From assembly GCA_020555865.1 (NCBI GenBank), contig JAJCJJ010000003.1:1-64000 (forward strand): a stretch of DNA of 64,000 bases. Direction: 5' to 3'. The notes below the pieces were generated by a model. The model had not been told where the DNA came from. It saw nothing but the letters and a program-made list of their open reading frames with translations, and ran no database searches. Both the position numbers and the translations under genes were made by a program. Positions within the stretch are counted from its first letter, which is position 1; the number at the start of each line of letters is the position of its first letter. Shown in pieces: positions 24,163 to 32,648 of the stretch. The DNA is from a bacterium 210917-DFI.7.65 (GTDB taxonomy: Bacteria; Bacillota; Clostridia; Oscillospirales; Oscillospiraceae).

Positions 24163-26586
24163 ATGCTACATGAACCCACCCCAGCCAAGCGCAAAGTGGA
24201 CACCTTGGACCACCTGCCCAGCGGAAAAAGCTGTGAGATTCTGTCCCTGTCCAACCAGTCCGGCACAGTGAAACGCCGCCTGATCGACATGGGACTGACC
24301 CCCGGCACCTGCGTCACCCTGGTGAAAATCGCCCCTTTCGGCGACCCTATGGAGCTTTCGCTGCGGGGCTATGAAATGTCCCTGCGCAAGGCTGACGCTG
24401 CCCAGATCACCGTGCGCCTGCTGCGCGAAGGGGAAACCCTCCGGGAGCGCCCCCTGCCCCATGTGGACCGCGCCCAGCGTGAGCGTATGCGCCGCGCCCA
24501 CAGCCACGAAGCCGCTGCCCACCCCAGAACCTATGATGCCGCCGCCCACGACACCCGTCAGTGGAAAATTGCCCTGGCGGGCAATCCCAACTGCGGCAAA
24601 ACCACCCTGTTCAACGCGCTGACCGGCTCCAACCAGTATGTGGGCAACTGGCCCGGCGTGACCGTAGAAAAGAAAGAGGGCACGGCACATCTGGGCACGC
24701 AGGAAATGACCATAGTGGATCTGCCGGGTATTTACTCCCTTTCGCCGTATTCTATGGAAGAGATCGTGGCCCGGCAATTCATTATTGGCGAGCATCCGGA
24801 TGCCATTTTGAATATCGTGGACGCTACCAATCTGGAGCGCAACCTCTACCTCACCATGCAGCTGCTGGAACTGGAGCGGCCTATGGTGCTGGCGTTAAAT
24901 TTTATGGACGAAGTGGAAAAAGCCGGCGATCATATTGATGTGGAGCGTTTGTCCCAGCATCTGGGTGTGCCGGTGATTCCCATTTCTGCCCGGGACGGCA
25001 CGGGACTGGACACCCTGCTGGAAGTGGCCCACCGCCAGATGCATACGGGGCTCACCGTGGAGCCGGACGATTTGTACGACGACTACACCCATGAAATCCA
25101 CCATCGTGTGGGCGAAGTGATCCACGACAAAGCTTATGAAGCCGGCATTCCCGCGCACTGGGCCGCCATCAAGCTGATTGAAGGGGATGCAGACGTGACA
25201 GAACACCTGCATCTTTCCGGCCGGGAAGCGGCTAAAATTGAGCAGATCGCCGAGGAATATGAGGCCTCCTCCCCCCTGGGCGACCGGGAAACCCTGATTG
25301 CTGACAGCCGCTACCGTTTCATTGAAGCGGTGGTGCAGACCTCAGTGAAAAAAGTTCGCCAGAAAGGGGAAAAAACCTGGACCGACCGCATCGACGCCGT
25401 GGTCACCCATAAATTCTGGGCTTTCCCAGTGTTTTTGGCCATGCTGGCCGTTATGTTCTGGTTCACCTTCGGCCCCATCGGCAGCGGGCTGAGCGATCTG
25501 CTGGCCGCCGTCATCGAAAATGGCGTGGAGCCTGCCGTGCGCAGCGCCCTGGGAGGCATCGGCGCAGCACCCTGGGCCGTGTCCCTGGTGTGCGACGGCG
25601 TCATCGCCGGCGTAGGCGGCGTTCTCACGTTCCTGCCCATGATTGCCATCCTCTTCCTCTTTTTGAGCATTCTGGAGGATTCGGGCTACATGGCCCGGGC
25701 CGCTTTTGTGATGGACCGCACCCTGCGTCACTTCGGCCTGTCCGGCAAAGCGTTCATCCCCCTCCTGATGGGATTCGGATGTACGGTGCCCGCCGTCATG
25801 GGCGCGCGCACCATGGAAAATGAAAAAGACCGCCGTATGACCATCATGCTGGTGCCCTTTATGTCCTGCTCGGCCCGCCTGCCAATCTATGGATTGCTGG
25901 TGAGCGCCTTTTTCCCCGGAAACCGGGCACTGATCGTCATCTCCCTCTATCTGATCGGCATCTGCCTTGCCATTTTGTCGGGGCTGATTCTCAAACGCTC
26001 CATTTTCCGGGGCGAGGCCGCCCCGTTTCTGCTGGAACTTCCGCCCTACCGCATACCCACCGTACGCAACGTGGGCACTCACGTGTGGGAAAAAGTGAAG
26101 GACTTTTTAAGCCGGGCGGCTACACTGATCCTGGCCATGAGCGTTGTGCTCTGGCTGCTGCAGAGCTTCACGCTCCACGGACAGTACACCACCGATGTGT
26201 CCCAGTCCCTGCTGGCTGCCCTGGGCAGCGCCATCGCGCCTCTGTTTCTGCCCTGCGGCTTCGGCGTGTGGCAGGCCGCCGTGGCCCTGCTGACCGGCCT
26301 GATCGCCAAAGAAGCCGTGGTATCTTCCATGAGCCTGTTTTACGGCTTTTCCCTCACCGCCTCCGGCGCTACCGTAGCTTTGGCCCTGGGCGGCACGTTT
26401 ACTCCCGTGGCCGCTTACGCTTTTCTGGTGTTCTGCGCACTCTACACCCCATGCGTGGCTGCCATCGCCACCATCCGGCGAGAGATGGGCGACATCAAGT
26501 GGACGCTGGCCTGCCTCGGCTGGCAGCTGGGCATGGCGTACCTGGCGTCCATGCTGGTCTACCAGATCGGTTCACTGCTGTTTTGA
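24163..26586 (+). CDS. feoB: Ferrous iron transporter, FeoA-FeoB fusion
   Basis: An 807-residue protein. Residues about 16-88 are a FeoA SH3-like domain (LPSGKSCEILSLSNQSGTV, RRLIDMGLTPGT). A 60-residue His-rich linker follows, then the FeoB G-protein domain: G1 GNPNCGKTT, G2 region GNWPGVTVEKK, G3 DLPGIYSLSPYS, G4 NFMDE. The C-terminal half is the polytopic Fe(II) permease with the two gate regions. It imports Fe2+ across the membrane in anoxic habitats. FeoA and FeoB are usually separate genes, and here they form one chain. The next gene encodes the Cys-rich FeoB-associated protein. The ATG at 24163 has GGAG 11 bases upstream. Confidence 0.95.
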   Translation: MLHEPTPAKRKVDTLDHLPSGKSCEILSLSNQSGTVKRRLIDMGLTPGTCVTLVKIAPFGDPMELSLRGYEMSLRKADAAQITVRLLREGETLRERPLPHVDRAQRERMRRAHSHEAAAHPRTYDAAAHDTRQWKIALAGNPNCGKTTLFNALTGSNQYVGNWPGVTVEKKEGTAHLGTQEMTIVDLPGIYSLSPYSMEEIVARQFIIGEHPDAILNIVDATNLERNLYLTMQLLELERPMVLALNFMDEVEKAGDHIDVERLSQHLGVPVIPISARDGTGLDTLLEVAHRQMHTGLTVEPDDLYDDYTHEIHHRVGEVIHDKAYEAGIPAHWAAIKLIEGDADVTEHLHLSGREAAKIEQIAEEYEASSPLGDRETLIADSRYRFIEAVVQTSVKKVRQKGEKTWTDRIDAVVTHKFWAFPVFLAMLAVMFWFTFGPIGSGLSDLLAAVIENGVEPAVRSALGGIGAAPWAVSLVCDGVIAGVGGVLTFLPMIAILFLFLSILEDSGYMARAAFVMDRTLRHFGLSGKAFIPLLMGFGCTVPAVMGARTMENEKDRRMTIMLVPFMSCSARLPIYGLLVSAFFPGNRALIVISLYLIGICLAILSGLILKRSIFRGEAAPFLLELPPYRIPTVRNVGTHVWEKVKDFLSRAATLILAMSVVLWLLQSFTLHGQYTTDVSQSLLAALGSAIAPLFLPCGFGVWQAAVALLTGLIAKEAVVSSMSLFYGFSLTASGATVALALGGTFTPVAAYAFLVFCALYTPCVAAIATIRREMGDIKWTLACLGWQLGMAYLASMLVYQIGSLLF

Positions 26587-26601
26587 AAGGGGATTTCCGT
26601 C

Positions 26602-26787
26602 ATGCTGCTGACATTGCTGTACCTCGTTCTGGCCGGGCTGATCCTGTGGTCGTTCTGCTATATCATTGCCCGCATTGTCCGCTCCTTCCGCGGAAAAGGC
26701 GGCTGTTCCTGCAGCGCAAAAACATCCGGCGGATGCAGCGGACAGAACTCCTGCAAAAAGAGCGACCCCTCCGATCCCAAATCCTAA
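26602..26787 (+). CDS. FeoB-associated Cys-rich membrane protein
   Basis: A 61-residue protein: one N-terminal transmembrane helix (residues 2-26), a basic stretch (RIVRSFRGKGG) and a Cys-rich tail with CSCSAKTSGGCSG and CKK. This is the small partner commonly found after feoB in Firmicutes, possibly an iron or redox sensor for the transporter. It follows feoB by 15 bases with RBS AAAGGGG and ends the operon. Confidence 0.85.
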   Translation: MLLTLLYLVLAGLILWSFCYIIARIVRSFRGKGGCSCSAKTSGGCSGQNSCKKSDPSDPKS

Positions 26788-26788
26788 A

Positions 26789-26835
26789 ACAGCCGCGCAG
26801 CCGTTTTGAAAACGGCTGCGCGGCTGTCCTGTTTC
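26789..26835 (+). terminator. Terminator of the feo operon
   Basis: An almost perfect stem of about 17 bp (26789-26807 with 26810-26826) starts two bases after the stop codon. The T-tract is weak (CCTGTTTC). Confidence 0.6.
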
Positions 26836-26837
26836 AT

Positions 26838-27434
26838 TCAACTGCCGAACACACGCACACGGTACTCTGCCCCAATGTCTTCACAGACCTTTCGGCAGGC
26901 CTCGATCTCTTCCGCCGGAATACAGTCCACCACAGAGAGAACCACATGGGGCACATAGGTTTGAATTTCCTTTGCAAAAGAAAGCATGGCCTCGTAGCCA
27001 TTTTCATAGTCCGGCTCACAGCGGCGGTCATAGGTCTCCCGATCCTGGGCGTTGAGGGAGATGGACACCGTATCGAAACGCCCCCGGAACAGCGGCGCCA
27101 CATCCTCGCCCCAGATAAGATTGCCGTGGCCGTTGGTATCCATGCGGATGGGGATGGAGGAAATCTCCCGCACCCGGTCGCACACCCACAAAATGTCGTG
27201 CAGGCGGTAGGTCGGCTCGCCATAACCGCAGAACACCAGCTCGGAAAAAGCGTTCAGGTCGCGTTTTTGGAGATCCTCCCAGATCTCCTCGCGCGTCGGC
27301 TCCCGCTCAAGCCACAGGCTGTCCGCTTCTCCCACACCGTCTCCGCTCTGGCGCAGGCAGAAATCGCAGTGCATATCGCAGCGGTTGGTGGTATTGACAT
27401 AGAGATTTTTTCCATAAGAATAGGTGATGGTCAT
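26838..27434 (-). CDS. TatD-associated-type radical SAM protein
   Basis: A 198-residue radical SAM enzyme. The 4Fe-4S cluster motif is CDMHCDFC (CxxxCxxC) in NRCDMHCDFCLRQ, and GYGEPT is the SAM-binding GGE-like segment. The short length and the sequence match the family that is often adjacent to TatD nucleases (TIGR04038-type), whose reaction is unknown. No tatD gene is next to it here. The ATG at 27434 has GAGGTG about 6 bases upstream; a GTG nine bases earlier is possible but overlaps that RBS. Confidence 0.8.
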   Translation of the reverse strand: MTITYSYGKNLYVNTTNRCDMHCDFCLRQSGDGVGEADSLWLEREPTREEIWEDLQKRDLNAFSELVFCGYGEPTYRLHDILWVCDRVREISSIPIRMDTNGHGNLIWGEDVAPLFRGRFDTVSISLNAQDRETYDRRCEPDYENGYEAMLSFAKEIQTYVPHVVLSVVDCIPAEEIEACRKVCEDIGAEYRVRVFGS

Positions 27435-27544
27435 TGAAAACACCTCGTTGTTTCTCCGAAAGTACCCCCGATTATAGCACGGCGCCGAAAAAGAGTAAAG
27501 CCCCGCTTCCGCCGGGAAATCCAGTTCAGAATCGGCAAAATTTA

Positions 27545-27574
27545 TAGACAGAGGAAATTTATTTGTGCTATACT
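27545..27574 (+). promoter_or_regulatory. Promoter of the larA homologue
   Basis: TAGACA (27545-27550), 18 bp, TATACT (27569-27574), 80 bases before the ATG. Confidence 0.45.
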
Positions 27575-27653
27575 GAATATTATATATTTAATGCCTTTGT
27601 AGTACGGCGGCGCAGCGCACAGCCGCGCGCCGGCGAAGCTGTGGGGAGAAGCT

Positions 27654-28907
27654 ATGAACATCGAGTTTGGATACGATACAAGCACACAAACTGTCACTGT
27701 ACCGGAAGAGCGTCTTCTGGCCGTTTTGGAGCCGGGCGCCTTTCCGCCGGCCGCCGGAAGCGAGGAGGATCTTGTCCGTGCAGCGCTGGCAGCCCCCATC
27801 GGCGCGCCGCCGCTGCGGGAAGTGGTCCATGCGGGAGAGAAAATCGTTCTCGTCACCTCGGACATCTCCCGCCCCATGCCCACCTGGAAAGTAATGCCCG
27901 CCGTGCTGGAGGAACTCTATGCCGCCGGTGTGCAGCCGGAAGATATCACCCTGGTTTTCGCCCGGGGCGTCCACCGCGCCCACACCGACGCGGAGCGCCG
28001 CCATCTGGCCGGAGAGCAAGCCTTTTCCGAAATCACCTGCATCGACAGCGACCCGGAGGACTGTCTCTGCCTGGGTACGACACGGCGCGGCACCCCGGTG
28101 GAGATCATGCGCACTGTGGCCGAAGCAGACCGGCGCATCTGCCTGGGCAACATTGAATTTCACTACTTTGCCGGCTACAGCGGCGGAGCCAAGGCCATCA
28201 TGCCCGGCGTTTCCACCCGGGCCGCCATCCGCGCCAACCACAGCCACATGGTGGAGCCGGGATCCCATGCCGCGGCCCTGGCTGGCAATCCTGTCCGGGA
28301 GGACATCGAAGAAGCCGCTGCCCTGGTCGGTGTGGACTACATCGTCAACGTGGTGCTGGATGCGCACAAACATATTGTCCACGCCGTGGCCGGAGACGTC
28401 ACCGCTGCCCACCGGGCCGGCTGCGCTTATCTGGAACAATTCTACCGCAGGCCCATCCCGGCCCGGGCCGACATCGTCCTGGTGAGCCAGGGCGGCGCGC
28501 CCAAGGACGCCAACCTGTACCAGCTGCAAAAAGCCCTGGACAATGCCAAGCACGCCGTGAAAGACGGCGGTGTGATCGTGCTGGTGGGCTGCGCCAAGGA
28601 GGGCTTTGGAGAATCCACCTTCGAGCAGTGGTTCCGCCAGGCGCAAAGCCCCCGCGCCATCATCGAGCGGCTGCGGGAAGATTTTGTCCTGGGCGGACAC
28701 AAAGCGGCCGCCATCGCTCTTGTGGAAGAACGCGCGGACATTTATCTGGTGTCCGACTGGCCGGACGAGGCCGTACGGGGCCTGTTCATGACCCCCTTCC
28801 CCAATGCCCAGGCCGCCTTTGATGCGGCAGTGCAGCGGTGCGGCAGCTCCGCCACTGTTATCGCCATGCCCTATGGCGGGAGTACCCTGCCCCGGGCAGA
28901 AACCTGA
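27654..28907 (+). CDS. larA: LarA-type (DUF2088) nickel-pincer racemase homologue
   Basis: A 417-residue protein of the lactate racemase catalytic-subunit family, which uses a Ni-pincer nucleotide bound to a lysine to racemise 2-hydroxy acids. Key positions are in place: H107 in GVHRAH, H170 in NIEFHYFAG, the cofactor-attachment lysine K180 in SGGAKAIMPGV, and H196 in RANHSH. The L. plantarum enzyme uses H108, H174, K184 and H200. The cofactor-making genes larB, larC and larE are not in the window. The true substrate may be lactate or another alpha-hydroxy acid. It is followed by signal peptidase I after 56 bases. Confidence 0.85.
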   Translation: MNIEFGYDTSTQTVTVPEERLLAVLEPGAFPPAAGSEEDLVRAALAAPIGAPPLREVVHAGEKIVLVTSDISRPMPTWKVMPAVLEELYAAGVQPEDITLVFARGVHRAHTDAERRHLAGEQAFSEITCIDSDPEDCLCLGTTRRGTPVEIMRTVAEADRRICLGNIEFHYFAGYSGGAKAIMPGVSTRAAIRANHSHMVEPGSHAAALAGNPVREDIEEAAALVGVDYIVNVVLDAHKHIVHAVAGDVTAAHRAGCAYLEQFYRRPIPARADIVLVSQGGAPKDANLYQLQKALDNAKHAVKDGGVIVLVGCAKEGFGESTFEQWFRQAQSPRAIIERLREDFVLGGHKAAAIALVEERADIYLVSDWPDEAVRGLFMTPFPNAQAAFDAAVQRCGSSATVIAMPYGGSTLPRAET

Positions 28908-28963
28908 AACGGCCCGGCCGTTTTCCCCAATGGGTAGTTTTTCCGGAAAGGACTCTGAAAACA

Positions 28964-29614
28964 ATGGATGAACATCAGCTGAACGATCCTGCACACACCA
29001 CAGCCCCCGGCTCGGATGCCGCGCCGGAAACGGCACAGCCCGAAGCTGCAGAGGAATCCCCCCAGAAATCGGTCCTGCGCAGATTGTGGGACTCCACCGG
29101 CTACCTTCTGGTGCCGCTGGTATCAGTATTTCTCCTGCTGGGCGTAATTTTCTCTCTGGCCTGGGTGCCCACCGGCTCCATGGAACCGACGCTGCCCACC
29201 AAATCCTATTTTCTGGGCTGGCGGCTGCCCTATTTCTTCGGCGACCCCACCCCGGCACGGGGCGACATCGTCATGTTCCGCAGCGAGGAGCTGGGTGAGC
29301 TGCTGGTCAAGCGCGTGATCGGCCTGGGCGGCGACACCATCACTTTTGCCGACGGCGACGTATACGTCAACGGCGAAGCACTGGAGGAAACGTATCTTCC
29401 CGAGCAGCATATCACCTATCCCACCGGCGCAACCGAAGTGTTCGAGGTGCCGGAGGGCTGCATTTTCGTCATGGGGGACAATCGCACAGGTTCCTACGAC
29501 AGCCGGGCCTGGCTCAATCCCTACATTCCCGTGGAGCAGATCCGTTCCCGCGCTTTGGTGGACATTGCCTTTCTGCCGGAGTGTACCTGGAAAGGCGTCC
29601 GCCTCCTGACCTGA
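28964..29614 (+). CDS. lepB: Signal peptidase I
   Basis: A 216-residue membrane-anchored serine peptidase that removes signal peptides outside the membrane. An acidic N-terminal tail of about 40 residues precedes one transmembrane helix (near residues 49-67). Then come box B PTGSMEPTL with the catalytic Ser, box D KRVIGLGGD with the catalytic Lys, and box E GDNRTGSYDSR. The start ATG at 28964 is the first in frame after the larA stop; AAAGGA lies 12 bases upstream. Typical of Gram-positive type-I enzymes. Confidence 0.93.
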   Translation: MDEHQLNDPAHTTAPGSDAAPETAQPEAAEESPQKSVLRRLWDSTGYLLVPLVSVFLLLGVIFSLAWVPTGSMEPTLPTKSYFLGWRLPYFFGDPTPARGDIVMFRSEELGELLVKRVIGLGGDTITFADGDVYVNGEALEETYLPEQHITYPTGATEVFEVPEGCIFVMGDNRTGSYDSRAWLNPYIPVEQIRSRALVDIAFLPECTWKGVRLLT

Positions 29615-29656
29615 CGGACGGCAAACAGAGCGAAGGAACGCAGAAGGAGGCATTTT

Positions 29657-31753
29657 ATGGACGAGCGAAAGCCCTACCGCCGGGCAAAGGTTCCGGCAGC
29701 AGACAGCGAAATCCGCGTGCGCCGCACAGTGTGCGACATTTGCGCCGCAGGCTGTAACATCGACGCCTATGTGGAAAACGGGACTGTCATCAAGGTCACA
29801 GGCTGCCGCAACAGCGCCTACGGCAACGGGTATCTCTGCGCCCGCGGCCATGCCAACCGTCCGTACATATATCATAAGGACCGTATCCAAACGCCCCTGC
29901 GCCGCATCGGGAACCGGGGCGAGGGTGCCTTTGAACCGGTATCCTGGGACGAAGCGCTGGACGAAATCGGAAAACGGCTGGGGGACTGCCGCCGCAAATA
30001 TAATGCCAGCGCCGTAGCCTTCACCGGCGGATTCAGCCCCTGGAACCGTGCCGCGCTGCAGCGCCTGGCCTATTCCTTCGGCAGCGTGAACTATGGCAGC
30101 TCCTGGAGTCTGGAGCGCAGCGGCGCCGCCATTGCCGGCGGCGCGGCCGCAGGCTGCATGAGCCGTCCGGACATCCACCACGCCGGCGTGGTGGTCATAT
30201 GGGGCTGCAACCAATACAACAAGGGCAACACCGTGGTGGATGACGCGCTGACGCAGAAGCGCGGCGCCAAGGTCATCGCCGTGGACCCCCGCACCACGGT
30301 GAGCACCTACCGCCTGGCAGATCTGCATCTGCGCCCCCGCCCGGGGACCGATGCAGCCCTGGCCCACGGTCTGGGCCGCATTTTCATCGAAAAAGGCTGG
30401 ATTGACCGGCGCTACGTCGAGCAGCACGTGCAGGGCTTTTTCGACTACCGCGCCTACGTCAGCGATTTCACGCCCGAGCGGGTGGAAATGCTGACTGGTG
30501 TCAGCGCCCGGGAGCTGGAGGCCGCCGCCCATATGATTATGCGCAGCGGTCCCATGTCCATGCTCATCAGCGAAGAGGCGTTTTCTCAGATGCGCAGCGG
30601 CGTCCAGACGCTGCGGGCCATTGAGGCACTGTGCGCCATTACGGGCAACTACGATGTCCGCGGCGGCATGCTGCCCCACGCGCAGCCGAGCGTGGAGGAG
30701 CGCGTACTGCATGAGTTCGTCGCCGCCGTCCAGTGCAATGTCCCTCATGAAAGCGCGGGGAGCCGACGCTATCCGTTGTTTGCCCATTTCTCCCGCCAAT
30801 GCCAGCTCTCGGACCTGAACCGCCAGATCCGGCAGGGTTCGCCGTATCCTATCCGCGCACTGTGTTCTTTCGGGCTGAACATCAACGGCTATCCCAACAA
30901 CAAAAGCTGGACGACTGCGCTGGAGTCCCTGGACTTTTTTGTGGATACAGACCTGTTTCTGACTCCCACAGCAAAATACGCCGACATTGTACTGCCGGCC
31001 TGTTCTTCCTTTGAGCGGGAAATGCTGCATACTACGCCGGAACAACGCATTTACTACACGCCTCCCGTTATCGCCCCCCTGGGCCAGTCCCACGCCGATC
31101 TGGACATCATCTGCGCTCTGGCCCGCCGCCTGGCGCCGGAGGATACGCTGCTGTGCAGCGGCGCCGCAGCGCTGTACGATTATTGGCTTTCCCAGATGGA
31201 CCTGTCTCTGGATATCCTGCGCCATGCGGACGAGCCAATCCAGCTGGCCCAGGAGCCATACCGTCCCGGCAGCTATACCTCTGCCGGCTACCGCACCCCC
31301 AGCGGGCGCTATGAACTGCGTTCGGGCCTCATGCTTCAAATGGGCTATTCCGCGCTGCCGGAATATGAACCGCCCCGCAGTGACGCGGAAATTCGGGAAT
31401 TTCCTTTTGTCCTCTCAGTAGGAAACCGGCAAACGTTCGGGTTTCATTCCCGCACTCACCGCATCGGCTGGATCCGAGCCATGCAGCCCGCTCCCGCTGT
31501 GGAGATACACCCGGAAGATGCGCTGCTGCTGGGGATCACCGACGGCGACCGGGTGGAGATCCGCACAGCGCTGGGCAGCGTAACCATGCTGGCACAATTG
31601 ACGCGCAGTATCCAGCGCGGAATGGTAAGCGTTCTGCCCGACTACGAAGAAGCCGACATCTGCTCCATTCTGCCCGACGACTGCGTGGATCCCTGCTCAG
31701 GCGTTCCAGCGTTCCGGATGATGAGCTGCAGCCTGCATCCGGCCCAGGCGTAA
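29657..31753 (+). CDS. Molybdopterin-dependent oxidoreductase, catalytic subunit
   Basis: A 698-residue bis-MGD enzyme of the DMSO reductase family. The N-terminal 4Fe-4S motif is CDICAAGCNI plus a distal CARGH. PVSWDEALDEIG begins the Mo-binding domain, and the C-terminal domain has the usual GD-RVEI end (TDGDRVEIRTALGS). Around the expected metal ligand the sequence reads VNYGSSWSLERSG, so a serine or no side chain may bind Mo/W. No TAT signal, so it is cytoplasmic or faces inward. The downstream gene encodes a four-cluster ferredoxin subunit, an electron-transfer partner. AGGAGG RBS. Substrate unknown; fdhD at 63 kb is a possible maturation factor. Confidence 0.85.
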   Translation: MDERKPYRRAKVPAADSEIRVRRTVCDICAAGCNIDAYVENGTVIKVTGCRNSAYGNGYLCARGHANRPYIYHKDRIQTPLRRIGNRGEGAFEPVSWDEALDEIGKRLGDCRRKYNASAVAFTGGFSPWNRAALQRLAYSFGSVNYGSSWSLERSGAAIAGGAAAGCMSRPDIHHAGVVVIWGCNQYNKGNTVVDDALTQKRGAKVIAVDPRTTVSTYRLADLHLRPRPGTDAALAHGLGRIFIEKGWIDRRYVEQHVQGFFDYRAYVSDFTPERVEMLTGVSARELEAAAHMIMRSGPMSMLISEEAFSQMRSGVQTLRAIEALCAITGNYDVRGGMLPHAQPSVEERVLHEFVAAVQCNVPHESAGSRRYPLFAHFSRQCQLSDLNRQIRQGSPYPIRALCSFGLNINGYPNNKSWTTALESLDFFVDTDLFLTPTAKYADIVLPACSSFEREMLHTTPEQRIYYTPPVIAPLGQSHADLDIICALARRLAPEDTLLCSGAAALYDYWLSQMDLSLDILRHADEPIQLAQEPYRPGSYTSAGYRTPSGRYELRSGLMLQMGYSALPEYEPPRSDAEIREFPFVLSVGNRQTFGFHSRTHRIGWIRAMQPAPAVEIHPEDALLLGITDGDRVEIRTALGSVTMLAQLTRSIQRGMVSVLPDYEEADICSILPDDCVDPCSGVPAFRMMSCSLHPAQA

Positions 31754-31841
31754 CCTGCGCTTCATACTACAAAGCGGACAGCCGATCTCCGGTTTTCTGC
31801 CGCCGGGAAAGGATCCGCTCTGAACCGTTTATTATTTCTCT

Positions 31842-31855
31842 GCACCTGCAGGTGC
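31842..31855. other. Perfect 14-base palindrome before the ferredoxin subunit gene
   Basis: GCACCTGCAGGTGC in the 155-base gap between the molybdopterin subunit and the ferredoxin subunit. It could be a protein-binding site or a tight hairpin. Confidence 0.3.
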
Positions 31856-31908
31856 TGTTGACATCGTACGCAATCATTCCGCCGCGGCGGAAAAGAGGAG
31901 GGCTTGAT

Positions 31909-32343
31909 TTGGGTATTCACTGCGAAGTGCGCAAATGCACCGGCTGCGGTGTGTGCGCAGTGGCATGCATGGACGAAAAAGATATTCAGCCGCCGCTGCT
32001 GCGCAAGATCGTGCGCAAAGAGCGCATGGAAGGCGGCGAGCTGCAGCTCACTTTTAATTCCCAGAGCTGCTTTCACTGCGTCACCACCCGCTGCGCCACA
32101 GTTTGCCCCACTGGCAGCATTCTGCGCGACACGGAAACGGGCATCGTCATTCATGACAACGCCCCCTGCATCGGCTGCGGCAAATGCGCCACAGCCTGCC
32201 TTTTCGGCGCCATCTTTTTCAACACTGACCACATCATTCAAAAATGCGACGGCTGCATCGACCGCGTGCGGCAAGGGCTGCTGCCGGTCTGCGTGGAGGC
32301 CTGCCCGCAGCAGGCCCTTGAATGGGAGCCGGGCACCAAATAG
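31909..32343 (+). CDS. Ferredoxin-like (4Fe-4S) electron-transfer subunit
   Basis: A 144-residue protein with four Cys-rich sites in the DmsB/HybA order: CTGCGVCAVAC, CFHCVTTRCATVC, CIGCGKCATAC and CDGCIDRVRQG with VCVEAC. It should hold four 4Fe-4S clusters and pass electrons to or from the molybdopterin subunit upstream. I chose the TTG at 31909 because GAGGAGGG ends 6 bases before it and the first cluster motif starts ten residues later. The upstream in-frame extension has no RBS and no family similarity. No membrane anchor subunit follows. Confidence 0.85.
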   Translation: MGIHCEVRKCTGCGVCAVACMDEKDIQPPLLRKIVRKERMEGGELQLTFNSQSCFHCVTTRCATVCPTGSILRDTETGIVIHDNAPCIGCGKCATACLFGAIFFNTDHIIQKCDGCIDRVRQGLLPVCVEACPQQALEWEPGTK

Positions 32344-32503
32344 CAGGCCGCACACAATCCACAAACGTTCGCAGTAGAAAAACATTTTGCATTGTCTCTA
32401 TACTTCTCCTGCAGTCATTCTATTAAAAATCCGTTAAATCTGTCAAATAAAGCGCTCTTACTCCACTGCGTCCGGATAGATTTGCAACTTTTCACACTTT
32501 GTA

Positions 32504-32532
32504 TTGCAAAACAAGCCAGTTTGTGCTATACT
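32504..32532 (+). promoter_or_regulatory. Promoter of pyc
   Basis: TTGCAA (32504-32509), 17 bp, TATACT (32527-32532). The transcript would begin near 32539 and include the hairpin at 32558-32621. The part of the gap before it (32344-32503) shows no feature. Confidence 0.7.
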
Positions 32533-32557
32533 GGGTACCACGATACTTTGCACGGAG

Positions 32558-32621
32558 CCGCCGCGCCCGTTTCCGCGCGCGGGCCGCTCCTCCGGCCGCG
32601 CCGCGGAAACGGGCGCGGCGG
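32558..32621 (+). other. Very stable hairpin in the pyc 5' leader
   Basis: A perfect 20-bp GC-rich stem (32558-32577 with 32602-32621) with a 24-base loop that can itself pair (GGCCG with CGGCC). It ends 11 bases before the AAAGGAG RBS. There is no clear U-tract (TGATTTTATG follows), so a translation or RNA-stability role seems more likely than termination, though weak attenuation cannot be excluded. Confidence 0.6.
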
Positions 32622-32648
32622 TGATTTTATGATAAAGGAGAAGATGAT

